A stretch of DNA of 64,000 nucleotides from Paulinella micropora. Lineage: Eukaryota > Cercozoa > Imbricatea > Euglyphida. The notes under the pieces are model-generated. The model saw only the letters and a list, made by a program, of their open reading frames with translations. It was not told the DNA's origin and did not search any database. The first letter of the stretch is position 1; each line of letters starts with the position of its first letter. The stretch spans positions 460,882 through 524,881 of the forward strand of contig BJOX01000248.1 in NCBI GenBank assembly GCA_009731375.1, read 5' to 3'. Below are positions 1-13,385 of the stretch, piece after piece. The position numbers were made by a program, and so were the translations under genes.

Positions 1-3000
1 AATTTCTTTTGCTGATTCAATGTGGTGAAAAAATGGTTTGCAACCACGATTATGATTAAAGAATCTGTTTTTGCTTGTTATTTTCTTAGCTTTTGAACTA
101 TCGAACGTTATACAATGCATCTCGATAAATAATTTAATTGAATTTTGAGAAAATTTCAACATCTCTGATACACCGTGACACAGGGTCTCAGTCGGCCGGA
201 AAACAGTCCCTTAATTAAGGGCAGCTGAACAAGCAAATAAAAATTTATTTCTAAAACAATTGACGGTCCTACAGCTCCTAAATAGGTTGCGAGGGAGTCC
301 TAAAACACCGTGCTATAACTTCAAATCTACGTAGCCTAGTTTTTGTTGAAAAATCACACGAACTCCAAAAGGAAAATAATAAAAACTTTTTTGACATTCC
401 GGCGATATCTTGGACTTGCATGCCTCCAGGAATGAAGCAGGCACATGCCATTTTCAATATTCTTGTATCTATCGTAAGTATATGTCAGTGAGACATGATT
501 ACACTAAAAAAACTGTAGGAGCAAGGTCCAGGAAAAAATATACAGGCATGTGTAGGTCAGACAGGCGAAGTTGTGAAAACCCACTTTTTGGTTTGTAGGT
601 TCTAGGCAAAATAAACAAAAATCTTTTGGTGGAGCTTTAGTTTATGATAATACAAAATGATTCCACTACTTAAAAGTCTTAAAACGGACGCCATGATACT
701 AAGATGTATATGTTCCCAAAACCAGAAAAATGCTGGTTTTGTGATTTTGAGTTTTTGTTTTCCACAGACATTTACAGATTACATAAAGTTGGAGAAATAC
801 ATTTAATGATAATACAAAATGATTCGCCTATTCACCTGTGCAAGAAATAATACTCAAGCTACGAAATATGAGATTTTCATGTTTCGACAAGGAAAAAGTA
901 AGTGGTTTTCTCCTAGCTGGTTTGTAGCCTACAAATGAAAGTATCAAGAAATATTTGTACAAGTGATGAAAAACACTCAAGGTTGCTGTCTATATATTTA
1001 GATACCTATGATATGCTTTGTGCTAAGAGATATCTGATGCACTCAGGGAACCCTCCCCTCTGAGCTTTTTCCTAGGTTGGCCGGGCCAGGACAAAAACCG
1101 CGAAAATCGGGGAATTTCTTTGCATTTTTTCCAGTCAAGATGGTGTCAAAAAAGTTGGGAAACAAGCTTTCGTTTGTTAAGGGATCTTGACATACAACAG
1201 TAAGGTTTTCAAAGATAGCTTCCCTGCCGACATATAAAATAAACCCATAACTAAGAAATATAGTTAAAACCACATTGAACAACTTTTTTAAAGTCGAATT
1301 TGTTCGAGTCAAAGGGGGAAAAAACGCAGGAAACTACTCCTCTTAAACTACTGTATCTTTTTTCAAACAGACTTCAAATTCTGAAAGCTCATACTTGATA
1401 TTATTCCCCACCAAATTTTGGCGAATTATAGACAAGCTTGCTCATCAACTTTTTTTCAATGAAAAAAACAGAAAATTTTGAATTTGAATTTCAAATTTAA
1501 ATTTTAATTTTTTCGATGTTTGAAAGCAGTGGGGAGTAAATCACATCGTGATCTTTCTAACAAAAAAACATATCACAAAAAGGTTGAAAACTTCAAAAGT
1601 TATAGTTGCCTCCCATATGTAGGTTCTAGTGGTCGTTAGAGCCCCATCAACTTCAAAGCAGGTAAACTCATTCAATATTCAAGATTTTGAAGTGCTGTTT
1701 GCACAGAATTCAATGTTTTTATTGGGAATAGGTAGCCGGAGGTTTAGTTTTTCAGTGTATTAAAGGTATTGCTGTGTTCCAGAGTATGTTCTGAATTTTG
1801 GCAAACTAATTTTCGACCTATGTTTTCCTAGTTTTTTTTTTGTACCGTACTTCTCTGCAAAAACCCTTAGGCAGGATTACTCAACATAAGATGTGAATTC
1901 ATTTGTGCACTTGTGTGTAAAAATGAGTGCAGAGTGCATCATGGCTAGAGAGTGTTTTGTGTTTTTTTTGTGTGTGTTTCTCATGCATACTTTCACGTCC
2001 CGTGGCCTTGCACAGTCTTTCCAAACGTTGTGCCCATGCTGTCTGCAAAATGATGTGTTGTAAACTTATCTGTAGCATGTGTTGTTCTTTCTTCCCTGAA
2101 GCCCTTTTTTGCACCTGTCTTGTATCACTCCTATATGTGTTGTGTGTGCTTTTCTGGGAATGTAATGTGCTGAATCTATTCACAATCACATGGTCTTTGT
2201 TTTGCATATGTTCAACTACTGCTCCTTTCTTTGTAACCCTGCTGTTGGTGATCTATTCTGGGCTGCAGACAGGCTAAAAAAATCATGAGTAAAATCTTTA
2301 GAGATTTTCAATTTTTTTCTGCACTTTCTGTACAAAATGCTTTTATTAAATACTCTCTTTGATTTCCTTCACTTTCTGTACTTGTTCCGGCCTTGTATTT
2401 AAATTAAAAAATTTCTGAGTGAGGGCCTTGTGCCCTGTTTTGCTTATTTTGGCCGGTTTGTTTGCAGGCTTAAGGTTACCTTTTTGTAAAAAAACTTTGT
2501 ACATTTAATTATAAGCATACATAGAAAGATATTATATAAAAATTTATTGAAGAGCATACAGGGAACATATGAAAACTGACTCTGATTTTTGGTCATCACA
2601 AGCACCATTTTTTTGAGGTGGCAAGGTGGCCAGTTTTTCCTGATGGGGGGTGTGCAAATTAGTTGGAAAAAAGCGGTGGGCGACGGGAAATCGATTGGTT
2701 TGAAGTTAGTTTTTACTATTTTTCAATGCTTCTTTCATTAAATTAAATGTTTTTACTTATAGTTTTGAAATGCACAATTTTCATATGATAAAGTTTAACG
2801 GATCTATGTTATGTTATGAACTATTAATATTAACTAACGTATATACCGGTTGTATTAATTCCATCACCTGATTCACTTCCCAAGCTCCCCCTTGATGGCA
2901 GTAATACCAACTGTCACTACACTGTTGTCACCCGACGCAACCCATCTGAGCATAATCTCCCCCTTCCCTATCGATTCGGTAATATGATAATATCGCAGAG

Positions 3001-3322
3001 CAATATGACGCAACTTCTTTCCAAACACCGCCTTCGGCGCCGACAACCACAGCCTGATTGTCCACTCTGATCACAGGCGCCGACTCCAACTCTTTCTTCA
3101 ATTAATTGCCCTCCGACCATGGCAACGACATCACAACATTCTTGCAGGCCATCGCATCATGGATCACCTCCGACAACCCATACGTTTCACTTTTATGCAC
3201 TGCACACTCCTCACACCTCCTCAGCTCCTTTTCTACACTCCACCACTACCTTTCTTCTTTCGCTTGGGGAAGGGCTTTTTTCAAATTGCTTGAATGGATT
3301 TGGATGATAGAAAAATTGAGGC

Positions 3323-3712
3323 TGGGACTCCACTTTTGTCGGTTACAATCAAAAGATATTATTTAATGCAAGCCGGGGTCTATATCCACTCAATCCAAGC
3401 ACTCTGAGAATAACCTAATCTTCCTCCTCTGCAAAAGAGAGGAAACCAGTATGGTGGGAAAATGTAGGAGACTGTCAGAGCCAAGCAACAAAAAGGAAAC
3501 AGAGAGCCATTTCCTATTGTCAGCCCTAACGATAATATTATCCTGCGTAAAAAGTAGTACAGGTTTCTTGTCTTAATATTATCGTTTTCAACCGGCTCAA
3601 AGTATATATTAAAAACGGATATAACCATATCTTGACTAGATATAGCTCATCTATACATCACTGTGTATAGGGGTATAAGAAAACGTCGCATATTTACCTA
3701 TCTGCGCCTACA
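3323..3712 (-). mobile_element. Diverged solo LTR, TGTAGGC family
   Basis: Read on the minus strand it begins TGTAGGCGCAGATAGG and ends GGAGTCCCA, giving TG...CA ends. The same beginning, the same end and several internal blocks occur at 6118-6472 and 58449-58812. This copy is more diverged inside. No coding region is attached, so it is probably a solo LTR. The TGTAGGC terminus is shared with the LTR of the intact gypsy element at 39302-49926. Duplicate at 12996-13385. Confidence 0.55.
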
Positions 3713-4702
3713 CGTTGACTTTTCACTGTTTTTGACCGGCCCATTAAATTCTCCTCTGCACGACGTTTCGACTTCACTAACTAGTTTTCGATTTCGTTCA
3801 GAAATGACTTCAAACGATCAAGTCAAATTTCTTTCTAGAAAAGATTAACAATTGCCTTTTTCCCACTCTATTACCTTTTCCCCTGATTTCCCGTGAAACA
3901 CGCACGTTGCGGTAAATTTGTGGACAAGGAAACAAGAGTGAAGGAAAACAATATTTTGACTTGCTTTATTACATCCATGACTGAGGAAACCTTTTCCAAA
4001 TGCAAATTCTGGACACTTGAACTTACAAGTTGGCCTTGAAGCCACCCTTCAAGTTCTTTACAGCTGTTTCAAGTTACGCAAGCTCACCAAACTCATAATC
4101 TACGTTCAGTCGTGACCGTACTTTGCAACCCAAGTCTGCAAACAAGTAGAAATCTACGTAAATAAACGAAGTGACCGCTTTGCTATTTACCGTTTACTGG
4201 TATTTCACTTGCTCTGGAGTCAGGATTTAATGCAGCCATAGAGACTTTTAATAAGAGTTCGTTGTGTAATTATCCCTTGGGGTTGTATCTAAACTCACAA
4301 TTCAAATTTTCCTTTCAAGTGGAAACTGCACACACAAAGTTATGTGTGCCCTGTCGACAGGTCGATTTGAAAGCACCTCCTACAAGGAATGTTCTACTCA
4401 ACGAACGTAGAAGATCAGAGGTCATCAAAAACACATATGTGAGGCAGATCGTTCACCTGTCTTTGCATTTTTGTGTCGTCTCTCTGCTTTTCTACACTCT
4501 ATGCAGTCAACCAACACAGTATGTGTCTGGTCTTGTTTGTGTTAGGGTCACTCCCTTATCACCTAAGCGAGATCACCCTCGCTGCTGCTCACAACGCTCT
4601 ACCAGTGTACCAACACTGCCTGGCTTACTCCTGGTAACCTGCCATGTTCGCCAATTCACGTCATGACGATCCCCTGTCGCGCCTCCGTGAGCACAAGAGG
4701 AA

Positions 4703-6117
4703 ATGTCTGGATCCGTTTATAATATCCTGGGCGTCCACCATGGTCTCCTGCCCTCCGAGAAGAAATTCCTGAAGGAAGTTAAAGAAGAGAAATCAACTCC
4801 TTTCACTACGGACCTCTCCTGGACGCAATCAACGCAGTTCCGAGAAGACCTGTTCACCACCTACTCTGGTGAATACAGTAATATTCTACTTAAGGCAGTA
4901 AAAGACAAGCAAACTAATTTGCTTCATCTTCCATTGGTACTGACACCTGCCCTCAAGCTGATGTGTAACCTTAATGTGACAGCCCACGACATCTACCAGG
5001 AGTACCTGGGCCGCCGGACTTTGCCTTGCGAACGTTTGACCCTGCCTTGCCACCGTTGCGCTCTGCCATGCCGCAGTCGGTCTGTCATGCCGCATGTAGT
5101 ACCCTGCCTTGACAGGCTCTGCGGCACAGCACGAAGCTCTCAGTGGAACCAACTGGGTACTATCATTTCTCTTGATGAATTTGTTAACCATCTGCCTGTT
5201 TCAACTTCGATCCCTGGGGCGCCTGGATCACTTTCGGGATCGGTACTCCCTGCTCCAACCAGCATTAGTACTCCCATCACCGTGACCCCATCGAGCCTGA
5301 CTAGTATGACTCCAGTAGCGGCTTTGGGAAGCATTCCTTTGGGACCACACCACCGAGTCACCCATCGGCGAGCCCCACCACCTCAGCTGCCACACCGCCT
5401 ACTGCAGCATCGTCTCCTGTGGTAACCCAACAACTGCCTTTACTCCAGTTGCGATGCCAGCTAGTGCAACAGCATTGGTCCCCATCAGTCGGGTACCTCC
5501 AATGACACCAGTCGATCCATTTGCACGCACTGGTAGCCTAGCGAGTGGAGCTACACCCCTGCATCGACGTGAACCGCTTCCATCACTGGTATCACTCCTT
5601 GCAGCGCGCCCCACATATGATGCCGCTGGTCAGTCGCACTCTGTCCATGTCGGATCCAGCCTTCACGTCGCCACTTCGACTCTTGAGCTGCCCCCTTGGA
5701 CCTACGCCTGCCTTCCCGACGCAGACGACAACAACCCTGTCGAACGCAAGTTCAGTGCCTACCACCTTGACGCCAGTACGATCAACGTCTCGCATCTCGC
5801 TGAGTACAAAGTTGCAAGGTAGTCGCATCACGCTGAGTCCCCTTTTCTCAGTTCCGGAAGAATCGGGCACGATCTTGTCCGCTACAGGTTCAAGCCCCTC
5901 CACGGAGGACCGAGGTGGAGCCTCCGAGACAGAAGCAACCGCGACTACGGCTTCTACGAGTTCGTCATCGGGTTCATCGTCGAGCTAGTCCTCGAGCTCG
6001 TCATCAAGTTCATCGTCAAGTACGGCGACTGTGACCCCGACGCACTCCCCTTCGACTGAGATAGACCCCGCCCGTCTTCGGATGACCGCACCATTCCCGT
6101 CACCCACGAGCAATGAA
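4703..6117 (+). pseudogene. Possible gag-like ORF with Ser/Thr/Pro-rich tail, broken
   Basis: A 240-codon frame opens at the ATG at 4703 and ends at 5425. It begins as ordinary mixed-composition protein and then turns Pro/Ser/Thr-rich. Another frame (5545-5988) continues the low-complexity Ser/Thr/Pro character and runs through a TAG inside a serine run (5986-5988) up to the LTR-like insert at 6118. I recognise no domain. The layout (ordered N-part, disordered tail, truncated by an LTR) would fit a decayed gag, but a fortuitous ORF is equally possible. Confidence 0.25.
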
Positions 6118-6472
6118 TTTTTGCCGGTTCGATGTCAAAAGAATATATTTATTGATGCCTATCCTTTTACTCAACCAAATTCAACAACTTCGCCAGTAAC
6201 CCAATCTTCTTCACTTATATAAATAAAGATCAAAGATGGTGGGAAAATGTGGGAGACTAGCGAAGCCCAAAAACAACCAAGGCAAACACCAGCCAGTTCC
6301 CGTTGTCCGGTCTAACGATAGTATATTCTGACCTAAAAAGGGTAACGGACCTTTTTTAGTAATATTATCATTATCCGGTTAAGAGTGTTATCAATATCAA
6401 CAATCTCTTATTGTGTCTGGACCGACACGGGGTATTAAGAAAGTAGCACATATTTACCTATCTGCGCCTACA
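6118..6472 (-). mobile_element. Solo LTR, TGTAGGC family, 3' end truncated
   Basis: On the minus strand it starts TGTAGGCGCAGATAGG and is very similar to 58449-58812 throughout. It lacks the last dozen bases (…GGAGTCCCA) of that copy, so its 3' edge is truncated against the ORF at 4703-6117. Confidence 0.7.
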
Positions 6473-6763
6473 ATCCCCCCTCCCCGGTTTATACCGATAA
6501 CCCCTATTGATTAGGAGTAGAGAGATAAATGTGAGCGGTAGGAATATGTGGGCTGTCGAGGTTTGGCTCGAGGTTGATGGCTTCTCTTCCTTCTAGGAAT
6601 CAGATAGGCGATTGAAGGAAGGAAATGTAACTGTAGGCGTTACTCCGAATGATTTGGATTTCGGAACATATGCGAAATTCGAATTTGATTTCGAATTTAA
6701 TTATCAAATTTGAATTTTGAATTTCGCTCTACACTTCCCCCCCCCTTGATGACCCTTGTCCCC

Positions 6764-7237
6764 CCCCCTTGATGAGGTTGATGGTTTTCGCACGTCCAAC
6801 GCTGTCCCGTAAGCTCGATAGTTGTTTTGGCTCGAGCTAGACGTGCATACTTGCTTATATGCAAACTACATGCAAGCATTGTCACACATACTTGCGTGCA
6901 GGCTGGTGAGGGTTGATACTGAGTTGACCATGCTCTTGACTGGCGAGACCATTATCAGTGAGGTACTTCACTTCTCTGCGCACATCGATCTTTGTACCTA
7001 TACGTGTTGGTATGTTAAAATGTACCGCTACTAATGCTTCCATATTTACTTTTTCTCACATAAGCTATTTGACATCGGATGTATGAGGCGATCTCAGTCC
7101 AGAGCAGGTTACTGCACTCCTATCGGCCAGACAGTCTTCCACGTGTTCCTCTGCGTACATACATACATACATATATACATACATACATACATACATACAT
7201 ATACATACACACATACCCACGCATACATTCCACACAG
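6764..7237. other. Unique spacer upstream of the hydratase exons
   Basis: After a C-rich edge I see no gene or RNA here. The only structure is a (CATA)n microsatellite at about 7155-7220, which runs up to the 3' splice site of the first recognised hydratase exon and is therefore probably intronic. The missing 5' exons of the gene should lie in or beyond this stretch but were not recognised. Confidence 0.5.
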
Positions 7238-7457
7238 GACGCGGCCAAGATCGGCGCCTTGACCACCCTCAGCCCCGATCCCGTGGAGAGCGCTCTAACC
7301 TTCATCCGCAAGGTCTATCTATCGATATATCTATCTATCTATCTATCCCCATCGCACAGTATCAATCTCCAGCTCGCTGTCCAGCCACCCTCGGCCCAGG
7401 GTGGCGGGGTGGAATAGACTCCTATATCCTGGGATATGCAGTGCTAATAGACCAAAC

Positions 7458-7493
<36 letters not shown>

Positions 7494-7631
7494 CCTACCT
7501 ACCTACCTACCTACCTACCTATCTATCTATCTATCCATCTATCTATCTATCTATCTATCTTTCAAGGTCGCACCCTCCTCGGCCGGCGTGCGCACCATCC
7601 TGGAAACGGTTCGCGCTCAGGGCAACGAAGG

Positions 7632-7669
<38 letters not shown>

Positions 7670-7757
7670 CCATTCACCGTAGTAGTAGTAGTAGCAGTAG
7701 TAGCAGTAGTAGCAGTAGTAGTAGTAGTAGTAGTAGTAATGGTAGTGAGTGGTGGTA

Positions 7758-7802
<45 letters not shown>

Positions 7803-7833
7803 TAAGTAGTAGTACTAGTACTAGTACTAGTAC

Positions 7834-7868
<35 letters not shown>

Positions 7869-7913
7869 GTTGAAGTAGTAGAATTAATAGAAGTAATAGA
7901 AGTAGTAGTAGTA

Positions 7914-7954
<41 letters not shown>

Positions 7955-8187
7955 ATAGTAGTAGTAGTATGTATGTATTGGAAACATAAAGCATAACATG
8001 GTCCTATCTTCCTCTGTATCGTCTTGTTTTCAGGCTGCAGGCGGCTCTGGAGCGAGAGGCGGCCGCACAGGCAGACTGCTACGCCAGCCCCGAACTGGCT
8101 GCCAAAGTGGAGGCAGTCATCAAGGAATTCCGCGCTAGGAAAGCAAAGAGAGAAGAAGCAAAAGTGGTTTCCCGTCAAGGAGCTTAG
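7238..8187 (+). CDS. Enoyl-CoA hydratase/isomerase-like protein, last three exons
   Basis: Three exons join without frame loss: 7238-7312, 7567-7631 and 8034-8187, stop TAG. Splice signals are CACACAG/GAC and AAG/GTCTAT, TTTCAAG/GTC and AAGG/GTTCTC, and GTTTTCAG/GCT. The joined 97 residues end in a helix-rich segment (LEREAAAQADCYASPELAAK, then VIKEFRARK). This resembles the C-terminus of crotonase-fold enoyl-CoA hydratases, where an E-rich helix is followed by S/P-E and a basic F-x-x-R tail. No C-terminal peroxisomal SKL signal is present. An AATAAA lies at 8341-8346. The upstream exons are not recognised, so the gene is incomplete or interrupted. Introns consist largely of CTAT, CT and GTA microsatellites. 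The splice model is strong. The family call is by eye from the C-terminus only, and active-site residues would lie in the missing exons. Confidence 0.55.
7313..7566 (+). repeat. Intron with (CTAT)n/(CTAC)n microsatellites
   Basis: This lies between two predicted coding exons. It begins GTCTATCTATC, contains several runs of CTAT and CTAC, and ends ATCTTTCAAG. The repeat provides the pyrimidine-rich tract before the acceptor. Confidence 0.7.
7632..8033 (+). repeat. Intron with (CT)n and long (AGT)n microsatellites
   Basis: It begins GTTCTCTCTCTC, continues with about 280 bases of GTA/AGT-type trinucleotide repeats (7679-7973), and ends CTTGTTTTCAG before the last exon. The tyrosine-, serine- and threonine-rich open frames over it are repeat artefacts. 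Confidence 0.7.
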
Positions 8188-8340
8188 CAAGATGGGAAGG
8201 GTAAATGGACTTTTTCAGGACTATGGTATAAGCTAAGAAAGTGGGGATGATGCGAAAAATGAAAGTGGGACAAGCGTTTTAAATTTGATTCAGATTCACT
8301 CGTCCCAGAGGAACGTCACGATTGAAATTCCCCTTCTACC

Positions 8341-8346
8341 AATAAA
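8341..8346 (+). promoter_or_regulatory. Poly(A) signal AATAAA
   Basis: A canonical AATAAA lies about 154 bases after the TAG stop of the hydratase-like gene, in the correct orientation. Confidence 0.5.
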
Positions 8347-8848
8347 AGACGTTTGAATGCATGAGTCATGATGACGGTTTATGGAAGGAAAGACAAAGAC
8401 AACTCAACTGTGCCGAATCAATAGTCCGCTACGGTGCACCTTGCAATTCACTTATGCATCGTCGACTACTTTAGGTTTCTTTCCAGCGGCTCATTTTCAA
8501 AATCACTGCGGCATAGCGTGACGCATTAGAGTGATAATTGGGTGCATGGCCATTTCCTGCTTTGGAAATGTTGATTTCTTTCCATACATTATGTAACTGA
8601 ATCAGATTAGTCTTCAATTCAAAGTGCCAAGTATTGCTAAGCCACTTGGGCAACCTCGGCCGGCTCGGGCTCGGCTCCGCCTCCCTGCCTCCTGTCAGTA
8701 ACTCATCATGACACTGTCAGTAATATCATGACAAGTCACTAATCTGAGTGGCGGCGGGTTTTACTTACTACTGCTGACGTTCAAGTGGGAAAACTCTGTT
8801 ACAGCCTAAAATTGTTCTCGATCAATGTTTGATATTCAAAACTGCAGA

Positions 8849-8969
8849 GCACACAGTTGGAAAGCTTTGTCCTGAGCTTTCAAATGATGGCTTCCGCATT
8901 TTGATATAGCACACCGTTGGAAAGCTCTTGTCCGGAGCTTTCAAATGATGGCTTCAGCATTGTGATAAA
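8849..8969. repeat. Two-copy 60-bp tandem repeat
   Basis: The unit begins GCACACAGTTGGAAAGCT and is repeated once at a 60-base period with a few substitutions and one inserted base. The surrounding 8350-9673 shows no recognisable gene. Confidence 0.8.
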
Positions 8970-11900
8970 CCTTCTATTGATGGAGAACGATAAGATCAAA
9001 GTTCTATAGTTTGCCACAGAATGTCCGTGGTAATAGTAACCCGCTTTACAATTTTCACTTGATTGGTACTATTTCGTTAATATTAATACCGGTATTAATA
9101 CAATATTAATTTCCTCTAGTTTCTTTTTACGCAAACACTTTAATAATATTATGCGATATTAATACTTGCCACTTGTAGGAATAAGTGGGAAGCGTAAGAG
9201 TAACATGGAAGTGATATTAATATCAAGAGATACAAAAGTGGTAAAATGAAGCGTTAAAAAACTTAGGAAGTTAACTAGGTGATGGGATAAATCATTGGAC
9301 ATTCATTAGCTTAAGAAGTTGAACAGAATAGAGGGTCACATGATTATAAGCAGGTTTAACGTCTCCCAGGCGTCCCCGGTTGACTATCTAACCAGCTCCA
9401 AAGGTTCCATATGTATTTTTACCCCCCCCCCCTTGGGGTCTTTAGTGGATTCGCAGTTCAAGTCACTTTAAAAATAATAAAACATATACAGTTAAATTCT
9501 TCAGATCACCCTGATTCAGAATCTGCAATCGATTTTAAATTATTTCAACTTTATTAATAGTAGTTTTGACAAACGAAGCATTTGAAGTTGTAAACAATTC
9601 ATCATTTCTTGTGGAAAAATTTTCGAGTCGCCGATCGGAAACTTTGTCAAAAAGACAGGTCGGGTAGCCTAGTAATTTTTTTTGCTGATTCAATGTGGTG
9701 AAAAAATGGTTTGCAACCACGATTATGATTAAAGAATCTGTTTTTGCTTGTTATTTTCTTAGCTTTTGAACTATCGAACGTTATACAATGCATCTCGATA
9801 AATAATTTAATTGAATTTTGAGAAAATTTCAACATCTCTGATACACCGTGACACAGGGTCTCAGTCGGCCGGAAAACAGTCCCTTAATTAAGGGCAGCTG
9901 AACAAGCAAATAAAAATTTATTTCTAAAACAATTGACGGTCCTACAGCTCCTAAATAGGTTGCGAGGGAGTCCTAAAACACCGTGCTATAACTTCAAATC
10001 TACGTAGCCTAGTTTTTGTTGAAAAATCACACGAACTCCAAAAGGAAAATAATAAAAACTTTTTTGACATTCCGGCGATATCTTGGACTTGCATGCCTCC
10101 AGGAATGAAGCAGGCACATGCCATTTTCAATATTCTTGTATCTATCGTAAGTATATGTCAGTGAGACATGATTACACTAAAAAAACTGTAGGAGCAAGGT
10201 CCAGGAAAAAATATACAGGCATGTGTAGGTCAGACAGGCGAAGTTGTGAAAACCCACTTTTTGGTTTGTAGGTTCTAGGCAAAATAAACAAAAATCTTTT
10301 GGTGGAGCTTTAGTTTATGATAATACAAAATGATTCCACTACTTAAAAGTCTTAAAACGGACGCCATGATACTAAGATGTATATGTTCCCAAAACCAGAA
10401 AAATGCTGGTTTTGTGATTTTGAGTTTTTGTTTTCCACAGACATTTACAGATTACATAAAGTTGGAGAAATACATTTAATGATAATACAAAATGATTCGC
10501 CTATTCACCTGTGCAAGAAATAATACTCAAGCTACGAAATATGAGATTTTCATGTTTCGACAAGGAAAAAGTAAGTGGTTTTCTCCTAGCTGGTTTGTAG
10601 CCTACAAATGAAAGTATCAAGAAATATTTGTACAAGTGATGAAAAACACTCAAGGTTGCTGTCTATATATTTAGATACCTATGATATGCTTTGTGCTAAG
10701 AGATATCTGATGCACTCAGGGAACCCTCCCCTCTGAGCTTTTTCCTAGGTTGGCCGGGCCAGGACAAAAACCGCGAAAATCGGGGAATTTCTTTGCATTT
10801 TTTCCAGTCAAGATGGTGTCAAAAAAGTTGGGAAACAAGCTTTCGTTTGTTAAGGGATCTTGACATACAACAGTAAGGTTTTCAAAGATAGCTTCCCTGC
10901 CGACATATAAAATAAACCCATAACTAAGAAATATAGTTAAAACCACATTGAACAACTTTTTTAAAGTCGAATTTGTTCGAGTCAAAGGGGGAAAAAACGC
11001 AGGAAACTACTCCTCTTAAACTACTGTATCTTTTTTCAAACAGACTTCAAATTCTGAAAGCTCATACTTGATATTATTCCCCACCAAATTTTGGCGAATT
11101 ATAGACAAGCTTGCTCATCAACTTTTTTTCAATGAAAAAAACAGAAAATTTTGAATTTGAATTTCAAATTTAAATTTTAATTTTTTCGATGTTTGAAAGC
11201 AGTGGGGAGTAAATCACATCGTGATCTTTCTAACAAAAAAACATATCACAAAAAGGTTGAAAACTTCAAAAGTTATAGTTGCCTCCCATATGTAGGTTCT
11301 AGTGGTCGTTAGAGCCCCATCAACTTCAAAGCAGGTAAACTCATTCAATATTCAAGATTTTGAAGTGCTGTTTGCACAGAATTCAATGTTTTTATTGGGA
11401 ATAGGTAGCCGGAGGTTTAGTTTTTCAGTGTATTAAAGGTATTGCTGTGTTCCAGAGTATGTTCTGAATTTTGGCAAACTAATTTTCGACCTATGTTTTC
11501 CTAGTTTTTTTTTTGTACCGTACTTCTCTGCAAAAACCCTTAGGCAGGATTACTCAACATAAGATGTGAATTCATTTGTGCACTTGTGTGTAAAAATGAG
11601 TGCAGAGTGCATCATGGCTAGAGAGTGTTTTGTGTTTTTTTTGTGTGTGTTTCTCATGCATACTTTCACGTCCCGTGGCCTTGCACAGTCTTTCCAAACG
11701 TTGTGCCCATGCTGTCTGCAAAATGATGTGTTGTAAACTTATCTGTAGCATGTGTTGTTCTTTCTTCCCTGAAGCCCTTTTTTGCACCTGTCTTGTATCA
11801 CTCCTATATGTGTTGTGTGTGCTTTTCTGGGAATGTAATGTGCTGAATCTATTCACAATCACATGGTCTTTGTTTTGCATATGTTCAACTACTGCTCCTT

Positions 11901-12995
11901 TCTTTGTAACCCTGCTGTTGGTGATCTATTCTGGGCTGCAGACAGGCTAAAAAAATCATGAGTAAAATCTTTAGAGATTTTCAATTTTTTTCTGCACTTT
12001 CTGTACAAAATGCTTTTATTAAATACTCTCTTTGATTTCCTTCACTTTCTGTACTTGTTCCGGCCTTGTATTTAAATTAAAAAATTTCTGAGTGAGGGCC
12101 TTGTGCCCTGTTTTGCTTATTTTGGCCGGTTTGTTTGCAGGCTTAAGGTTACCTTTTTGTAAAAAAACTTTGTACATTTAATTATAAGCATACATAGAAA
12201 GATATTATATAAAAATTTATTGAAGAGCATACAGGGAACATATGAAAACTGACTCTGATTTTTGGTCATCACAAGCACCATTTTTTTGAGGTGGCAAGGT
12301 GGCCAGTTTTTCCTGATGGGGGGTGTGCAAATTAGTTGGAAAAAAGCGGTGGGCGACGGGAAATCGATTGGTTTGAAGTTAGTTTTTACTATTTTTCAAT
12401 GCTTCTTTCATTAAATTAAATGTTTTTACTTATAGTTTTGAAATGCACAATTTTCATATGATAAAGTTTAACGGATCTATGTTATGTTATGAACTATTAA
12501 TATTAACTAACGTATATACCGGTTGTATTAATTCCATCACCTGATTCACTTCCCAAGCTCCCCCTTGATGGCAGTAATACCAACTGTCACTACACTGTTG
12601 TCACCCGACGCAACCCATCTGAGCATAATCTCCCCCTTCCCTATCGATTCGGTAATATGATAATATCGCAGAGCAATATGACGCAACTTCTTTCCAAACA
12701 CCGCCTTCGGCGCCGACAACCACAGCCTGATTGTCCACTCTGATCACAGGCGCCGACTCCAACTCTTTCTTCAATTAATTGCCCTCCGACCATGGCAACG
12801 ACATCACAACATTCTTGCAGGCCATCGCATCATGGATCACCTCCGACAACCCATACGTTTCACTTTTATGCACTGCACACTCCTCACACCTCCTCAGCTC
12901 CTTTTCTACACTCCACCACTACCTTTCTTCTTTCGCTTGGGGAAGGGCTTTTTTCAAATTGCTTGAATGGATTTGGATGATAGAAAAATTGAGGC

Positions 12996-13385
12996 TGGGA
13001 CTCCACTTTTGTCGGTTACAATCAAAAGATATTATTTAATGCAAGCCGGGGTCTATATCCACTCAATCCAAGCACTCTGAGAATAACCTAATCTTCCTCC
13101 TCTGCAAAAGAGAGGAAACCAGTATGGTGGGAAAATGTAGGAGACTGTCAGAGCCAAGCAACAAAAAGGAAACAGAGAGCCATTTCCTATTGTCAGCCCT
13201 AACGATAATATTATCCTGCGTAAAAAGTAGTACAGGTTTCTTGTCTTAATATTATCGTTTTCAACCGGCTCAAAGTATATATTAAAAACGGATATAACCA
13301 TATCTTGACTAGATATAGCTCATCTATACATCACTGTGTATAGGGGTATAAGAAAACGTCGCATATTTACCTATCTGCGCCTACA
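12996..13385 (-). mobile_element. Diverged solo LTR (duplicate of 3323-3712)
   Basis: This is the same element carried in the second copy of the 6.76-kb duplication, with identical ends and interior as far as compared by eye. Confidence 0.55.

Larger units (their letters stand above)
1..6763. repeat. Large direct duplication, copy 1 (partner 9674-16430)
   Basis: Base p matches base p+9673 almost without difference from the first base of the window to about 6763. Visible differences are a C/T at 6, a roughly 9-base deletion in the partner near 6394, and a few substitutions near 6680-6710. The copy runs off the left edge, so its true start is unknown. Its first 3 kb is AT-rich and I see no supportable gene there. 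It carries two LTR-like inserts (3323-3712, 6118-6472) and a doubtful gag-like ORF (4703-6117). Homology ends in a C-run at about 6760. Confidence 0.95.

Noticed and set aside
1043-2277. ORFs of 80-116 codons in the AT-rich duplicated block (for example 1043-1312, 1899-2207, 1927-2277)
   Set aside because: They overlap on both strands, are Cys/Phe/Leu-rich low-information frames, and show no conserved motif or splice context.
7441-8190. Tyr-, Ser- and Thr-repeat ORFs
   Set aside because: They arise from CTAT and GTA microsatellites within predicted introns.
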